A DNA stretch of 64,000 nt from Iodobacter fluviatilis (lineage in GTDB: Bacteria > Pseudomonadota > Gammaproteobacteria > Burkholderiales > Chitinibacteraceae), in the NCBI RefSeq assembly GCF_004194535.1, contig NZ_CP025781.1, positions 2,976,001 through 3,040,000 of the forward strand, in the 5' to 3' direction. Below, in pieces: positions 17,962-25,311 of the stretch. The notes beneath the pieces were generated by a model. The model had not been told where the DNA came from. It searched no databases and worked only from the letters and a program-made list of their open reading frames with translations. A program made the position numbers and the translations under genes. Numbering within the stretch: position 1 is the stretch's first letter; every line of letters begins with the position of its first letter.

Positions 17962-18593
17962 TGGTAATTCTTTTTTTGTAAGATAAGCAGCTCTTGCTCG
18001 CGCTTCATTTGAAAGCGATTCAAAACACTATTGCCAATTAATAAAGGCCCATTGTCCTGATCGCGCACGCTGGCCTGCACATTATTAAGTAGTAGGGAGC
18101 CGATACGAATCTGCGCAATCGTGACCTGCCAGGATTTAATCGTGCCATTGGCCGTTAGCGCGCGGGCTTCGGCACCTTGCTTATAATCCACACCCATTTT
18201 GCTGGCCAGATTACGCGGCATAGATAAAAGGCTGGCACCGGTATCAATAATGCCGCGCTGGCTAATGCCACGCACGGCAATATCGGCAAAATAATGGCCT
18301 TGCGCATCCGGGCTCAGCGTGAGGCCCCCAGCGGTATCGGCCACACTGTTCCTGCTGGCGATATAGCCTTGCCCAAGTAATAGCTGACGTTGGCGGCCTG
18401 CAATACTAACTACAGCTTGCTCGTTGCTAAGCGTTACCAACTTTACTTCACCAATTTGCTGCCCCACAGTTAAGGTCTTTTTTTGCCCATTGATTAGCAA
18501 AATGCCCTTGCTGCCCATCGCTGCAAGTAGGGTAACCTCGGTGGCAAATACGGGAGGGGCAAGCAATGCAAAAATTAGGGCCGCTTGTTTCAT
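17958..18593 (-). CDS. Periplasmic retropepsin-like aspartic protease
   Basis: 211 aa. Signal peptide MKQAALIFALLAPPVFATEV. A single retropepsin motif, IIDTGASLLSMPRNLASKMG, holds the catalytic Asp in D-T-G-A, typical of the TIGR02281-type clan AA aspartic proteases. The N-terminal part (GSKGILLINGQKKTLTVG) resembles the domain that usually precedes the protease in this family. It lies 1 bp after dusA and overlaps rdgB by 4 bp. Substrate unknown. Confidence 0.82.
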   Translation of the reverse strand: MKQAALIFALLAPPVFATEVTLLAAMGSKGILLINGQKKTLTVGQQIGEVKLVTLSNEQAVVSIAGRQRQLLLGQGYIASRNSVADTAGGLTLSPDAQGHYFADIAVRGISQRGIIDTGASLLSMPRNLASKMGVDYKQGAEARALTANGTIKSWQVTIAQIRIGSLLLNNVQASVRDQDNGPLLIGNSVLNRFQMKREQELLILQKKNYQ

Positions 18594-18594
18594 G

Positions 18595-19602
18595 TTAAGA
18601 ATGGCCTTTAGTTACTTCACGTAAAGCGTTTTCAATCAGCTGGAAGTCAGCATCTTTAAGTAATTTGGAATCAGACAACACCCGTCGCCAAGTTCTAGCG
18701 CCCGGCTGATGCTGAAATAATCCCAGAATATGTCGGGTCATTAAGCGTATCGGCAAGCCCTGTGCCATTTCTGCCTCAATAAAGCGCCGCATCGCGTGCA
18801 TGACTTGCACACGGGAGGCGGTATGCGCCGCGCCGCCGTAAAACAACTCATCTACCTGAGTCAGTATCCAAGGATTATGGTAAGCCTCACGCCCCACCAT
18901 TACGCCATCCAGATGCTTTAAATGCTCCGCCGCTTGCTCATGCGTCGTAATGCCGCCATTTACAATGATTTCTAAATGCGGGAAATCTTGTTTTAACTGA
19001 TAAGCATAATGATATTTAAGCGGCGGAATTTCGCGGTTTTCTTTAGGCGACAAGCCTTTTAAAATTGCATTGCGCGCATGCACAATAAAAGTATTACAAC
19101 CTTCATCAGCGATCGTACCCACAAAATCGCGCACAAAGTCGTAGCTTTCTTCCTGATCAATGCCGATACGATGCTTGATGGTGACATCAATATCCACCAC
19201 ATCTTTCATGGCCTTTACACAATCCGCCACCAAACGCGGCTCCGCCATCAGGCAAGCACCAAACGCGCCATTTTGCACCCGCTCGGAAGGGCAACCCACA
19301 TTTAGATTAATCTCGTCATAGCCCCAGCCCTCGCCCAGCTTGGCACAAGTCGCTAAAGCCATCGGATCAGATCCACCCAGCTGCAAAGCAATTGGGTTTT
19401 CAATCTCATCAAAATTAAGATGCCGCTGCTTATCCCCATGAATAATCGCCCCAGTTGTCACCATCTCGGTGTACAGCCAAGTGTGCTTGGTTAGCAGTCT
19501 GGAAAAGTACCTATAGTGGCGATCTGTCCAGTCCAGCATAGGTGCTATAGAGTAGCGCCTACCCCTTGTATCCATTGGTTTTATTGGGTTTTCTTCAGTC
19601 AT
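18595..19602 (-). CDS. dusA: tRNA-dihydrouridine synthase A (hybrid 5' end)
   Basis: 335 aa. FMN-dependent enzyme that reduces uridines in the tRNA D-loop. RRYSIAPMLDWTDRHYRYF is the DusA start region, NVGCPSERVQNGAFGACLM contains the catalytic Cys, and the C-terminus has RHILGLFQHQPGARTWRR. The prophage crossover (core 19532-19539) lies inside codons for APMLD, so the first 23 or so residues and the upstream promoter region come from the phage, while the rest is host. The replaced 5' end is still readable at 61865-61954. The gene therefore stays intact in the lysogen but may be expressed differently. Confidence 0.95.
   Translation of the reverse strand: MTEENPIKPMDTRGRRYSIAPMLDWTDRHYRYFSRLLTKHTWLYTEMVTTGAIIHGDKQRHLNFDEIENPIALQLGGSDPMALATCAKLGEGWGYDEINLNVGCPSERVQNGAFGACLMAEPRLVADCVKAMKDVVDIDVTIKHRIGIDQEESYDFVRDFVGTIADEGCNTFIVHARNAILKGLSPKENREIPPLKYHYAYQLKQDFPHLEIIVNGGITTHEQAAEHLKHLDGVMVGREAYHNPWILTQVDELFYGGAAHTASRVQVMHAMRRFIEAEMAQGLPIRLMTRHILGLFQHQPGARTWRRVLSDSKLLKDADFQLIENALREVTKGHS
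19532..19539. other. attL core in dusA
   Basis: TCCAGCAT, shared exactly with 61881-61888. On the right-hand (codon-ward) side the two sites stay similar because both encode SIAPML, while to the left they diverge at once. That is the pattern expected for hybrid attachment sites. Confidence 0.8.
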
Positions 19603-19700
19603 AGCTTGCTTTTCATGTTTGCGGTCTTCTACGGTCGAATGCGGGTTTGAGCGGTACTCAGTTGCATCAACTCCTATTTTGCTGCTATTTTCAGGGTCTG

Positions 19701-19716
19701 AAAAACACGAATAGGA
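19701..19716. repeat. 16-bp integrase arm-site candidate
   Basis: AAAAACACGAATAGGA, identical to 61790-61805 and present there also in inverted orientation (61813-61828). Here it lies 162 bp from the core and just upstream of int; CTCCTATT at 19671-19678 is a partial inverted match. Copies on both sides of the core fit arm-type integrase or excisionase sites of attP. The 19603-19725 gap holds no gene. Confidence 0.6.
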
Positions 19717-19725
19717 GCGCTTAAA

Positions 19726-20853
19726 GTGGCCACCATTTTACGCGTATCGAATAAAGACGGCTCGGTTTCTTTTCAGGCACAAGTACGCATTCAGCGAGCT
19801 GGAAAGATTCTGCTGAATGAATCCAGAAATTTCAAAGTTTCAGGTGCTGGTACACGGGCAGAGGCGGTAGCAAAGCGTTTGGCTGAAGACTGGGCCGCTA
19901 GGCTAACAGAGCAGATGCAAGATGCTACAGCGATCAATCAGCACAAATTAAAAAGTGTCACTCTGCAGTCGCTGATTGGGCAATATATTGAGTTTATTGA
20001 AAAAGACAAACCGATCGGCGATACAAAGCGCAGCGTCCTGAATATTTTAGCGCGTTCCACCCTGCTTGGGGATTTACCGCTGAGTCGTCTCACCACGGAT
20101 ATTATTGTCGAGTATGCGCGTGAACGTGGCTCGGGCGGTACTCTGCCACAAACGATCAATCAAGATATTATTTATTTAGGGGGCGTTTTAAAAACAGCAA
20201 ATAAATATTTTGGTATGAATATTGATATTTCAATATTTGAGCTGGCATCAGAGTATCTGCACGCAAACGGCATGATTGGAAAATCTGCAGAGCGAGATCG
20301 GCGTCTTGGCGAATCAGAGCTATCACGCTTAATGGCAGTGGCCAGACCGACGAATCACCAGCGTGTGATCCCAATTACAGATGTAATGCGTTTTGCTGTT
20401 GAAACCGCGATGCGTCTTGGGGAAATTGTAGCTCTGCGCTGGAGCGATTTAGATGAGAAAAATCGCACCATCATGATTCGGGATCGTAAAGACCCTAAGA
20501 AAAAGATCGGTAATAACCAGATGGTCCCTTTGCTGGGCTTTGCGATGGATATCATTCAATCCCAGCCTCGTGCGCATGAGTGCATTTTTCCTTATAAAGC
20601 AGAGTGTGCTAGTGCCGCTTTCACCCGGCTTTGCTCGCGTGCTGGCATCATTGATTTACATTTTCATGATCTGAGGCATGAGGGAATCAGCCGCTTATTT
20701 GAGCAGGGGTATGCGATTCAGGAAGTGGCGTTGGTGTCTGGGCATCGGTCATGGAAAAACCTAGCACGTTATACCCAGCTGCGGGCTGTTGATTTGCACA
20801 GGGATAAGCCAAGAGTGATTACTGAGCTGTCTGATCGAGTTGATAGGCGTTAA
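19726..20853 (+). CDS. int: dusA-specific tyrosine integrase
   Basis: 375 aa tyrosine recombinase. The catalytic set is visible: Arg near 230 (AMRLGEIVALRW), the beta-strand Lys (RDRKDPKKK), HDLRHEG with His/Arg near 314/317, GHRSW near 340, and the nucleophile Tyr near 349 (LARYTQ). The N-terminal half contains a SAM-like core-binding domain. It faces away from dusA, 123 bp from the gene start, the layout known for dusA-integrating phages. A start codon other than ATG is used (gtg at 19726, weak GGAG upstream at 19713). It ends in a bidirectional terminator. Confidence 0.93.
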   Translation: MATILRVSNKDGSVSFQAQVRIQRAGKILLNESRNFKVSGAGTRAEAVAKRLAEDWAARLTEQMQDATAINQHKLKSVTLQSLIGQYIEFIEKDKPIGDTKRSVLNILARSTLLGDLPLSRLTTDIIVEYARERGSGGTLPQTINQDIIYLGGVLKTANKYFGMNIDISIFELASEYLHANGMIGKSAERDRRLGESELSRLMAVARPTNHQRVIPITDVMRFAVETAMRLGEIVALRWSDLDEKNRTIMIRDRKDPKKKIGNNQMVPLLGFAMDIIQSQPRAHECIFPYKAECASAAFTRLCSRAGIIDLHFHDLRHEGISRLFEQGYAIQEVALVSGHRSWKNLARYTQLRAVDLHRDKPRVITELSDRVDRR

Positions 20854-20854
20854 A

Positions 20855-20872
20855 AAGCCCCGCAAGGGGCTT
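20855..20872 (+). terminator. Bidirectional terminator between int and early operon
   Basis: AAGCCCC-GCAA-GGGGCTT hairpin immediately after the int stop. It has a T-rich run in both orientations, so it can also end the leftward early transcript that finishes at 20890. Confidence 0.8.
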
Positions 20873-20889
20873 GGTGGTTTTCTTGATTT

Positions 20890-21183
20890 TTAATTTTTAG
20901 TACTGGTTTGCATAATCGCTTCGGTTGTTGGCTTGCCAATGATCCTTATTGGCGGGCGCTCATACAGCGCAATAGCGCCTTCGTCATCTTCGCGGCAATC
21001 CTCCCATCCAAACGAATTGCACCTAAAATAACCAAATGGCTCGGTCTTGTTATTAATGGCGGCTTGCTCGATGGCGGCAAGACGGCATAACTCCGAAACG
21101 GCTGGGGCAAAAATATCTCCTACACGCTCATGATTTGCGGTGAATATGGCTAGGTTTTCTGCGATTTGTAGTGTTTTACTCAT
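20890..21183 (-). CDS. Phage early protein of unknown function
   Basis: 97 aa. Last gene of the leftward early operon; its start overlaps the preceding stop by 8 bp. The N-terminal segment (SELCRLAAIEQAA) resembles KELRRLAAVEAELT in the protein at 21993-22391, so the two may share a small helical module. The C-terminal part is rich in Glu/Asp and Arg (EDCREDDEGAIALYERP), a pattern common in accessory phage proteins. No known function. Confidence 0.6.
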   Translation of the reverse strand: MSKTLQIAENLAIFTANHERVGDIFAPAVSELCRLAAIEQAAINNKTEPFGYFRCNSFGWEDCREDDEGAIALYERPPIRIIGKPTTEAIMQTSTKN

Positions 21184-21484
21184 TTTCTACCCCCTCCAAC
21201 TTGTCCATTGGAACGATGAATTCGACGTTTTTCATTTCACAGCACGCGATGAAATCTTTTTCACTGAATGCGTTCACATAACCCATGCCACGTACGCCAA
21301 TCTGGAAGTGTTCGTTATGCTTGTATTTTTGGTAACCTGTTTGTGAAACATCACGCAATGGCAATTCAATACCACGGCAAGCATAATCTACGATGCAAAT
21401 GATGGACTGCTCTTTAGCCAGCTTTGCTAATAGCGCGTAATCTTTTAATGTTTGGTAGGGCGCAATTTCAAGTGGATGGTTCAT
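21176..21484 (-). CDS. Phage early protein of unknown function
   Basis: 102 aa from the ATG at 21484 (MNHPLEIAPYQ). A longer reading to 21652 lies inside the upstream gene in another frame and is rejected. It overlaps the upstream gene by 17 bp and the downstream gene by 8 bp. No signal peptide, no clear domain; three cysteines are scattered (CIVDYACRG, ACCEMKN). Confidence 0.6.
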   Translation of the reverse strand: MNHPLEIAPYQTLKDYALLAKLAKEQSIICIVDYACRGIELPLRDVSQTGYQKYKHNEHFQIGVRGMGYVNAFSEKDFIACCEMKNVEFIVPMDKLEGVENE

Positions 21485-21731
21485 TTTCCACCGCCTTGGC
21501 TTTGATTTTTTCATCGTATTCGGCAAGTTTTGCTTGGGCGACTTCTCGCCACTTTTCGCCGTGTTCGTTAAGTAAAGCCATGGCCCAGTGGATAAAAACG
21601 GCCTGCTCATATTCAGCCTTTTTTGCCTTATCTTCGTAAATACCTGCTGCAATTAAAAGCTTTGCGATTTGAGTGCGGGCAAAGTTTGGCCTGCCTAAAA
21701 TATCTATTTGGGTATCGCTTAATTTAATCAT
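21468..21731 (-). CDS. Phage early protein of unknown function
   Basis: 87 aa, preceded by a good GAGAGGAAAG ribosome-binding site. Mostly helical and charged (EDKAKKAEYEQAVFIHWAMA; AKLAEYDEKIKAKAVENE). The N-terminus DTQIDILGRPNFARTQIAKL looks like a short helix-turn-helix-like segment. Overlaps both neighbours, so it is part of one tightly packed operon. Confidence 0.6.
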   Translation of the reverse strand: MIKLSDTQIDILGRPNFARTQIAKLLIAAGIYEDKAKKAEYEQAVFIHWAMALLNEHGEKWREVAQAKLAEYDEKIKAKAVENEPST

Positions 21732-21996
21732 CGCTTTCCTCTCCCTCTAACTCATTAATCCATTTATCCATGCAGCTTAAGCAAATTTTCCACTCCCCCC
21801 AAAAGTCGCCGTCTACTCGTGCTCGTTCGTGACGGTAACGCTGGCCCAGGGTGATCGTGTGGGAGTTGGTCTCGCTAAAGCTCATGCAATGGTGTTCTTT
21901 TCTTGCCGTTCTAATTTTGACTGTCTGCAGGCTGAGCTCCCCTTCTTCGCCTTGCCATATGCAGAATTCGATATATTCTTGATCGCTACGGCTCAT
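21724..21996 (-). CDS. Small Cys/His-rich phage protein
   Basis: 90 aa from the ATG at 21996, which overlaps the preceding stop (ATGA). The middle reads ARKEHHCMSF...GQRYRHERARV...ICLSCMDKW. This matches the layout of small phage proteins with a zinc-ribbon-like fold (Arg-Lys-x-His-x-Cys, Gly-x-x-Tyr, C-terminal Cys-x-x-Cys), but here the first knuckle is partly degraded. Function unknown. Confidence 0.6.
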   Translation of the reverse strand: MSRSDQEYIEFCIWQGEEGELSLQTVKIRTARKEHHCMSFSETNSHTITLGQRYRHERARVDGDFWGEWKICLSCMDKWINELEGEESDD

Positions 21997-22391
21997 GATT
22001 TGATCTCTAAATTTGAAGCTGCCATCGCCCAAATTGCTTTGATATTGCTCCAACTAATAACTCGAACTATTTGCACCTCGCCATAGCCACCGCACATCTC
22101 GCATTCATCATCTGAATCTTCGTCGTCGAAGGCTTGGCATTCGCATGCGTCTTCATATATCTCCTTGAACTCACCAGATAAAAGATATTTAGCGCCATTT
22201 CCTGCGGTAAGAGCTAAAGGTAAAATCCCGTAACCAGAAGGGACAACTTGCCCCGGTAGCGCTGTCAGCTCAGCTTCAACTGCTGCCAAGCGCCGCAGTT
22301 CCTTCGCTGCATCGGACAAATAGCCAAGTAATTCAAGCTCTCCCGGACGGCCAGCTTCTAGGTATTGGGCTAATTCAATTGCGTTACTCAT
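21993..22391 (-). CDS. Phage protein with Cys-rich zinc-knuckle-like segment
   Basis: 132 aa from the ATG at 22391 (MSNAIELAQYLEAG). Helical N-terminus with KELRRLAAVEAELT. Near the C-terminus CECQAFDDED is followed by CEMCGGYGE, reminiscent of DnaJ-type CxxCxGxG zinc sites. The start touches the stop of the upstream gene. Unknown function, probably an early accessory protein. Confidence 0.6.
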   Translation of the reverse strand: MSNAIELAQYLEAGRPGELELLGYLSDAAKELRRLAAVEAELTALPGQVVPSGYGILPLALTAGNGAKYLLSGEFKEIYEDACECQAFDDEDSDDECEMCGGYGEVQIVRVISWSNIKAIWAMAASNLEIKS

Positions 22392-22576
22392 TACTGAATC
22401 CCTCCGTGAGGATTGCCACATTTCTTAGCGCCACATTCGCAGCTATAAACGCCTTTAGCCGTAATCGAGAGAGTGGAAAAACCATTGGCGCACCCACTCA
22501 TTTTTTTTACCGCGATATCTTTTACAAATTTCCACTTATGGCGCGGGCCATTAGTGCAGGCTTTTGGTTTCTTCAT
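22391..22576 (-). CDS. Small Cys-rich phage protein
   Basis: 61 aa. Cys and His pairs (KACTNGPRHKW; GVYSCECGAKKCGNPHGG) suggest a zinc-binding fold. An AGGGG ribosome-binding site lies about 11 nt upstream. It follows the TraL-like gene after 20 bp. Unknown function. Confidence 0.55.
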   Translation of the reverse strand: MKKPKACTNGPRHKWKFVKDIAVKKMSGCANGFSTLSITAKGVYSCECGAKKCGNPHGGIQ

Positions 22577-22596
22577 TGAATAATTGCCCCTTTGGT

Positions 22597-23313
22597 TTAC
22601 AAGCCAGCCGTTTCAAGCTGTTCAAAGATGTCTCGGCGCACTGTTGCCAAGCGCTGTAGTGGCATGGCGGTGAATAGGCCGCTGGCGGGTGCATCGTTAA
22701 AAGTCAATTTATTGCTGACCATCAATTCAATATCTTTGCCAAACGTTGATTTATTTCGCTGCTTGATATTGATAATCCCTTTAATTCTGTTTTTATTGTG
22801 TTCATAGATATTGGTATCGATAAAGCGCTTACCGTTCTTGCTGACATCACCAAAGTATTCGTTTTCCCATACTACGATTTGGGCTGGTTGATTTCTGAGC
22901 AGTGCCACTAGCCCATTCATGGTGTCATCCATTGCTTGCCCGCCGGTTAATACGGTATGGATATAAACCGTTTTGCCCATTTCATTGAGCATATCGATTA
23001 CCCCGTTTTCTGCTAAATAGGCAGAGAGGGGAATAAAAGTGCTTGCGCCATTATCAATAACGGCTGGGCAAGTCTGATTCATTAAGCTTTCAATTAGGCA
23101 GTCAAAAACTCGTGAATCTATTTCCATGCTTTGATTTAAAACATTTAGTCTTTGCACGGGAAGAGATTTATAGCGGCTGAATGTATCATTTACTGGATCT
23201 GTATCTGCACAAAATAAATGGTCGTTTTTTTCCTGCAGGTATTGCGCCAGTAATACGGCAATAAGACTTTTGCCAACGCCGCCTTTGCCTTGTAATACAA
23301 AATGAATGCTCAT
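22597..23313 (-). CDS. TraL/ParA-like P-loop ATPase
   Basis: 238 aa from the ATG at 23313; an upstream in-frame extension to 23505 lies inside the preceding gene in another frame and is rejected. Deviant Walker A GKGGVGKS at residues 9-16, CADTDPVN near 35-42, and VIDNGAS near 85-91. The arrangement and the overall sequence resemble TraL of IncP plasmids, a ParA-superfamily nucleotide-binding protein encoded next to TraK at oriT. In plasmids this family accompanies conjugation. Here no other transfer gene is visible, so a role in DNA segregation, localisation or mobilisation of the phage genome is inference. It lies 4 bp after the TraK-like gene. Confidence 0.8.
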   Translation of the reverse strand: MSIHFVLQGKGGVGKSLIAVLLAQYLQEKNDHLFCADTDPVNDTFSRYKSLPVQRLNVLNQSMEIDSRVFDCLIESLMNQTCPAVIDNGASTFIPLSAYLAENGVIDMLNEMGKTVYIHTVLTGGQAMDDTMNGLVALLRNQPAQIVVWENEYFGDVSKNGKRFIDTNIYEHNKNRIKGIINIKQRNKSTFGKDIELMVSNKLTFNDAPASGLFTAMPLQRLATVRRDIFEQLETAGL

Positions 23314-23317
23314 TGCT

Positions 23318-23653
23318 TTACTCCCAGAGATTGTCGGATGGTGTTTTGTCGAATTCAAATGACGGATTGCTATTTTTTGCTGCGGGTAATGCTTGGGCCG
23401 TAATTGTTTTGGCCGGGGCTGTGGCCGTGGGCGCATGGGTTTTCCTTTTTGGCGGCTTCCTGATTCTGGACAGGGTTGTTTGGTAAACCTCAAAGCTGAT
23501 ATCAAGGCCGTGCAGCTGCTTTAGTGCTGCCAGTATTTCTACGTGGGTGTAGCCATCGGCTTGTGCGGCGTTAATTTCTGGCAGTAAGGCTCTTAACCTT
23601 GCTGCGGTGCTTTGCGGTTTGCGGCTGGATAACTCAGTGAGTAAATCGGCCAT
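23318..23653 (-). CDS. TraK-like small DNA-binding protein
   Basis: 111 aa. The N-terminal 70 residues (LRALLPEINAAQADGYTHVE, LDISFEVYQTTLSRIRK) look like the helical DNA-binding domain of the TraK/KfrB type. The C-terminus is a basic, Ala/Pro/Thr-rich tail ending in FEFDKTPSDNLWE, similar in style to IncP TraK. It pairs with the TraL-like ATPase as traK-traL do in RP4. Its start is directly adjacent to an array of seven 11-bp iterons, the obvious candidate binding site. Identification rests on size, layout and partner, so it is less certain than the ATPase. Confidence 0.6.
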   Translation of the reverse strand: MADLLTELSSRKPQSTAARLRALLPEINAAQADGYTHVEILAALKQLHGLDISFEVYQTTLSRIRKPPKRKTHAPTATAPAKTITAQALPAAKNSNPSFEFDKTPSDNLWE

Positions 23654-23655
23654 TT

Positions 23656-23728
23656 TGTTTAGAAAGTGTTTAGTTTCTGTTTAGAAACTGTTTAGATTTT
23701 GTTTAGAGAATGTTTAGAAAGTGTTTAG
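23656..23728. repeat. Seven-copy 11-bp iteron array
   Basis: TGTTTAG recurs with its GTTTAG core starting at 23657, 23668, 23679, 23690, 23701, 23712 and 23723, a constant 11-bp step, about one helical turn. Consensus is roughly TGTTTAGAAAC. The array fills the whole gap between the stop at 23733 and the TraK-like start at 23653. Candidate centromere-like, oriT-like or operator site. Confidence 0.9.
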
Positions 23729-23732
23729 TTCT

Positions 23733-23927
23733 TTACACCCTGCATTCCCAAACTTCTTTTGTTGCTTGCTTTAGCTCCGCCCCTAGTTGCCAATCCAGCC
23801 GCTTTTTGCTGATCGCGGTGTCGCGGGCGATTTGTGCTGGGGTGGCCGTGTTTTTGATGATGCTACGCAGGTTCATGGTTTGATTTAACTCCTGCGCATC
23901 CCGTGTGTGTGCTCGTGCTCCTCGCAT
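23733..23927 (-). CDS. Small HTH-like phage protein
   Basis: 64 aa with a strong AAGGAG ribosome-binding site 7 nt before the ATG. The segment TPAQIARDTAISKKRLDWQL reads like a helix-turn-helix recognition region. Last gene before the iteron array, so it could regulate the TraK/TraL pair; that is inference only. Confidence 0.55.
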   Translation of the reverse strand: MRGARAHTRDAQELNQTMNLRSIIKNTATPAQIARDTAISKKRLDWQLGAELKQATKEVWECRV

Positions 23928-23938
23928 GTCTTGCTCCT

Positions 23939-24193
23939 TTAGATTTGGCTTTGTTGCCAGCTTTGTTTGGCGGCTGCGGCTTGTAGATCGATCCAGTTTG
24001 CTAGGTCTTCGATTTTTACAAAGCGTGGGGCCTGTGGGCTGTCTCTTAAACGAATGGCGGGGAATGGCAGCTTGTTTCGCGCGGCTTGTTCGTTCACTTC
24101 CCGTTTACCCAGCCCCAGAAAATCCACCCCGACCGTTTCTAGTGGCACCAGTGCTTTTTGGTAGCAGGCAAGTAGTACAAATGATGTGTTCAT
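23939..24193 (-). CDS. PrtN-like pyocin-activator-family regulator
   Basis: 84 aa. MNTSFVLLACYQKALVPLE and the C-terminal VKIEDLANWIDLQAAA match the layout of PrtN-family proteins: a short winged-helix-like protein with FLG-x6-N in the middle and a conserved L-x-D-L-x-x-x-I-D end. In Pseudomonas PrtN activates pyocin genes. In prophages family members probably act as small transcription or excision regulators. Overlaps the upstream gene by 4 bp. Confidence 0.7.
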   Translation of the reverse strand: MNTSFVLLACYQKALVPLETVGVDFLGLGKREVNEQAARNKLPFPAIRLRDSPQAPRFVKIEDLANWIDLQAAAAKQSWQQSQI

Positions 24194-24633
24194 GCTGTGG
24201 CCTTTTCTAGCAGAATAGCGGTCTGTTCTGTAACCGCTGTTGACCGTACTTTGTAAACATCCAGAGTGCGATACATGCGGCGCTGGTTTTCTACTACGGC
24301 GCTGGCCGCTGCGATTTGCTCGCTGGTTAGGTAGGCATCGGGTATATCTAGTACTTGCATCAGCACACGTAGCGGCTGCTGATCAATGCTGAAATGCATA
24401 TCTTTGCCCAGGCGTTCCCAGCAGTTGATCCAGCCGTCTAACGCGGGCACGATGGGTAAGCGGTCATCGTGCTTATCCCGAAAAACCGCGTATTCAGGTC
24501 CGCCTTCGATACTGGCGAATTCCAACTGGCCAGTGCGCAGATCATCAAACATCTGATCGATCAGTAAAAAGGCGCTGCGTACTTCAAAGATGGTGGGGGT
24601 AAGTACTTTTTTACGGCGGCTGGCGCGGTTCAT
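24190..24633 (-). CDS. Phage early protein of unknown function
   Basis: 147 aa from the ATG at 24633, which shares four bases with the stop of the dNMP kinase-like gene. Basic N-terminus (MNRASRRKKVLTP). The middle is helical (FEVRSAFLLIDQMFDDLRTG). Family not recognised. Its coupled position suggests it belongs to the nucleotide/replication part of the operon. Confidence 0.6.
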   Translation of the reverse strand: MNRASRRKKVLTPTIFEVRSAFLLIDQMFDDLRTGQLEFASIEGGPEYAVFRDKHDDRLPIVPALDGWINCWERLGKDMHFSIDQQPLRVLMQVLDIPDAYLTSEQIAAASAVVENQRRMYRTLDVYKVRSTAVTEQTAILLEKATA

Positions 24634-25049
24634 GCGTGGCCCCACAAGCTGCGTGATTGATGTTGTATCGTTGATTGCAAATGCAGCTCACAAATAATAT
24701 GCAGGCTGCGAATGTCGCCGTAATTATTGATGTTCTGATCAATAAAATATGGCGATATGCCGCGCTCGCTAGAATGCGGATTAACTGCTGCAATATTACG
24801 GCGATTGATTTGCCAGATATGCCCGTTTAATTTACTAATTAATTCGGCTTGATCGTCAAAGTGCACGCTGGTAACAACGATGTTTCCCACTGTTGATTTG
24901 ATACGTTTTTCTAATTCCTCTGTTTGTTTTAATGCGTCGCCAAACGCCATTTTTGTAAAATCATGCTGAGCCAGCAGAAAATCAGCTACAGTGTCTTTGC
25001 CTGCCCCAGCTAATCCGCTGAGCCCGATAATAATGCGTGGTTTATTCAT
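24630..25049 (-). CDS. Deoxynucleotide monophosphate kinase-like protein
   Basis: 139 aa. The N-terminus IIIGLSGLAGAGKDTVADFL is a P-loop of the phage dNMP kinase type (AGAGKDT), followed by FTKMAFGDALKQ, the usual substrate-side motif. The body is shorter than typical phage dNMP kinases (often around 200 aa), and the C-terminal part (HLQSTIQHQSRSLWGHA) looks abrupt, so it may be a divergent or truncated enzyme. Would phosphorylate dNMPs for phage DNA synthesis. Overlaps both neighbours by 4 bp. Confidence 0.72.
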   Translation of the reverse strand: MNKPRIIIGLSGLAGAGKDTVADFLLAQHDFTKMAFGDALKQTEELEKRIKSTVGNIVVTSVHFDDQAELISKLNGHIWQINRRNIAAVNPHSSERGISPYFIDQNINNYGDIRSLHIICELHLQSTIQHQSRSLWGHA

Positions 25050-25240
25050 GATTGTTTCTCAAAATCAGTAGGATTAAAAGTAATAGACAGGCCGTAAAAA
25101 ATATAAATAATGCCTAATAAAACCACTACAGCAAATGCGCTGTTTTCTGGGGCTGGAACTTTAATTAAAATTAAACAGATAGCCATCCATGCAATTACAA
25201 ATAAAGAAAAGAGCACTAAAACAATGATTAAATCCCGCAT
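25046..25240 (-). CDS. Small two-TM membrane protein
   Basis: 64 aa with two predicted membrane helices (LIIVLVLFSLFVIAWMAICL and AFAVVVLLGIIYIFYGLSI). No known motif. Its stop overlaps the kinase start by 4 bp. The 25241-25311 gap holds only a short hairpin near 25273-25294, possibly the rdgC end. Role unknown; small early membrane proteins in phages often act in host takeover or exclusion. Confidence 0.6.
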   Translation of the reverse strand: MRDLIIVLVLFSLFVIAWMAICLILIKVPAPENSAFAVVVLLGIIYIFYGLSITFNPTDFEKQS

Positions 25241-25311
25241 AGCTAACTCCGTTTAATAGTTCACTCACATCGCATAGCCACCGCTTTGGCAGGGGCTATA
25301 CGCTGGGAGCG

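Noticed and set aside
22597-23505. Longer form of the TraL-like ATPase starting at 23505
   Set aside because: The extra 64 residues lie in the TraK-like gene in another frame and are Pro/Arg/Lys-rich shadow; the P-loop start at 23313 fits the family.
23656-23728. CRISPR-like array
   Set aside because: Period is 11 bp with no spacers and no cas genes; it is an iteron array.
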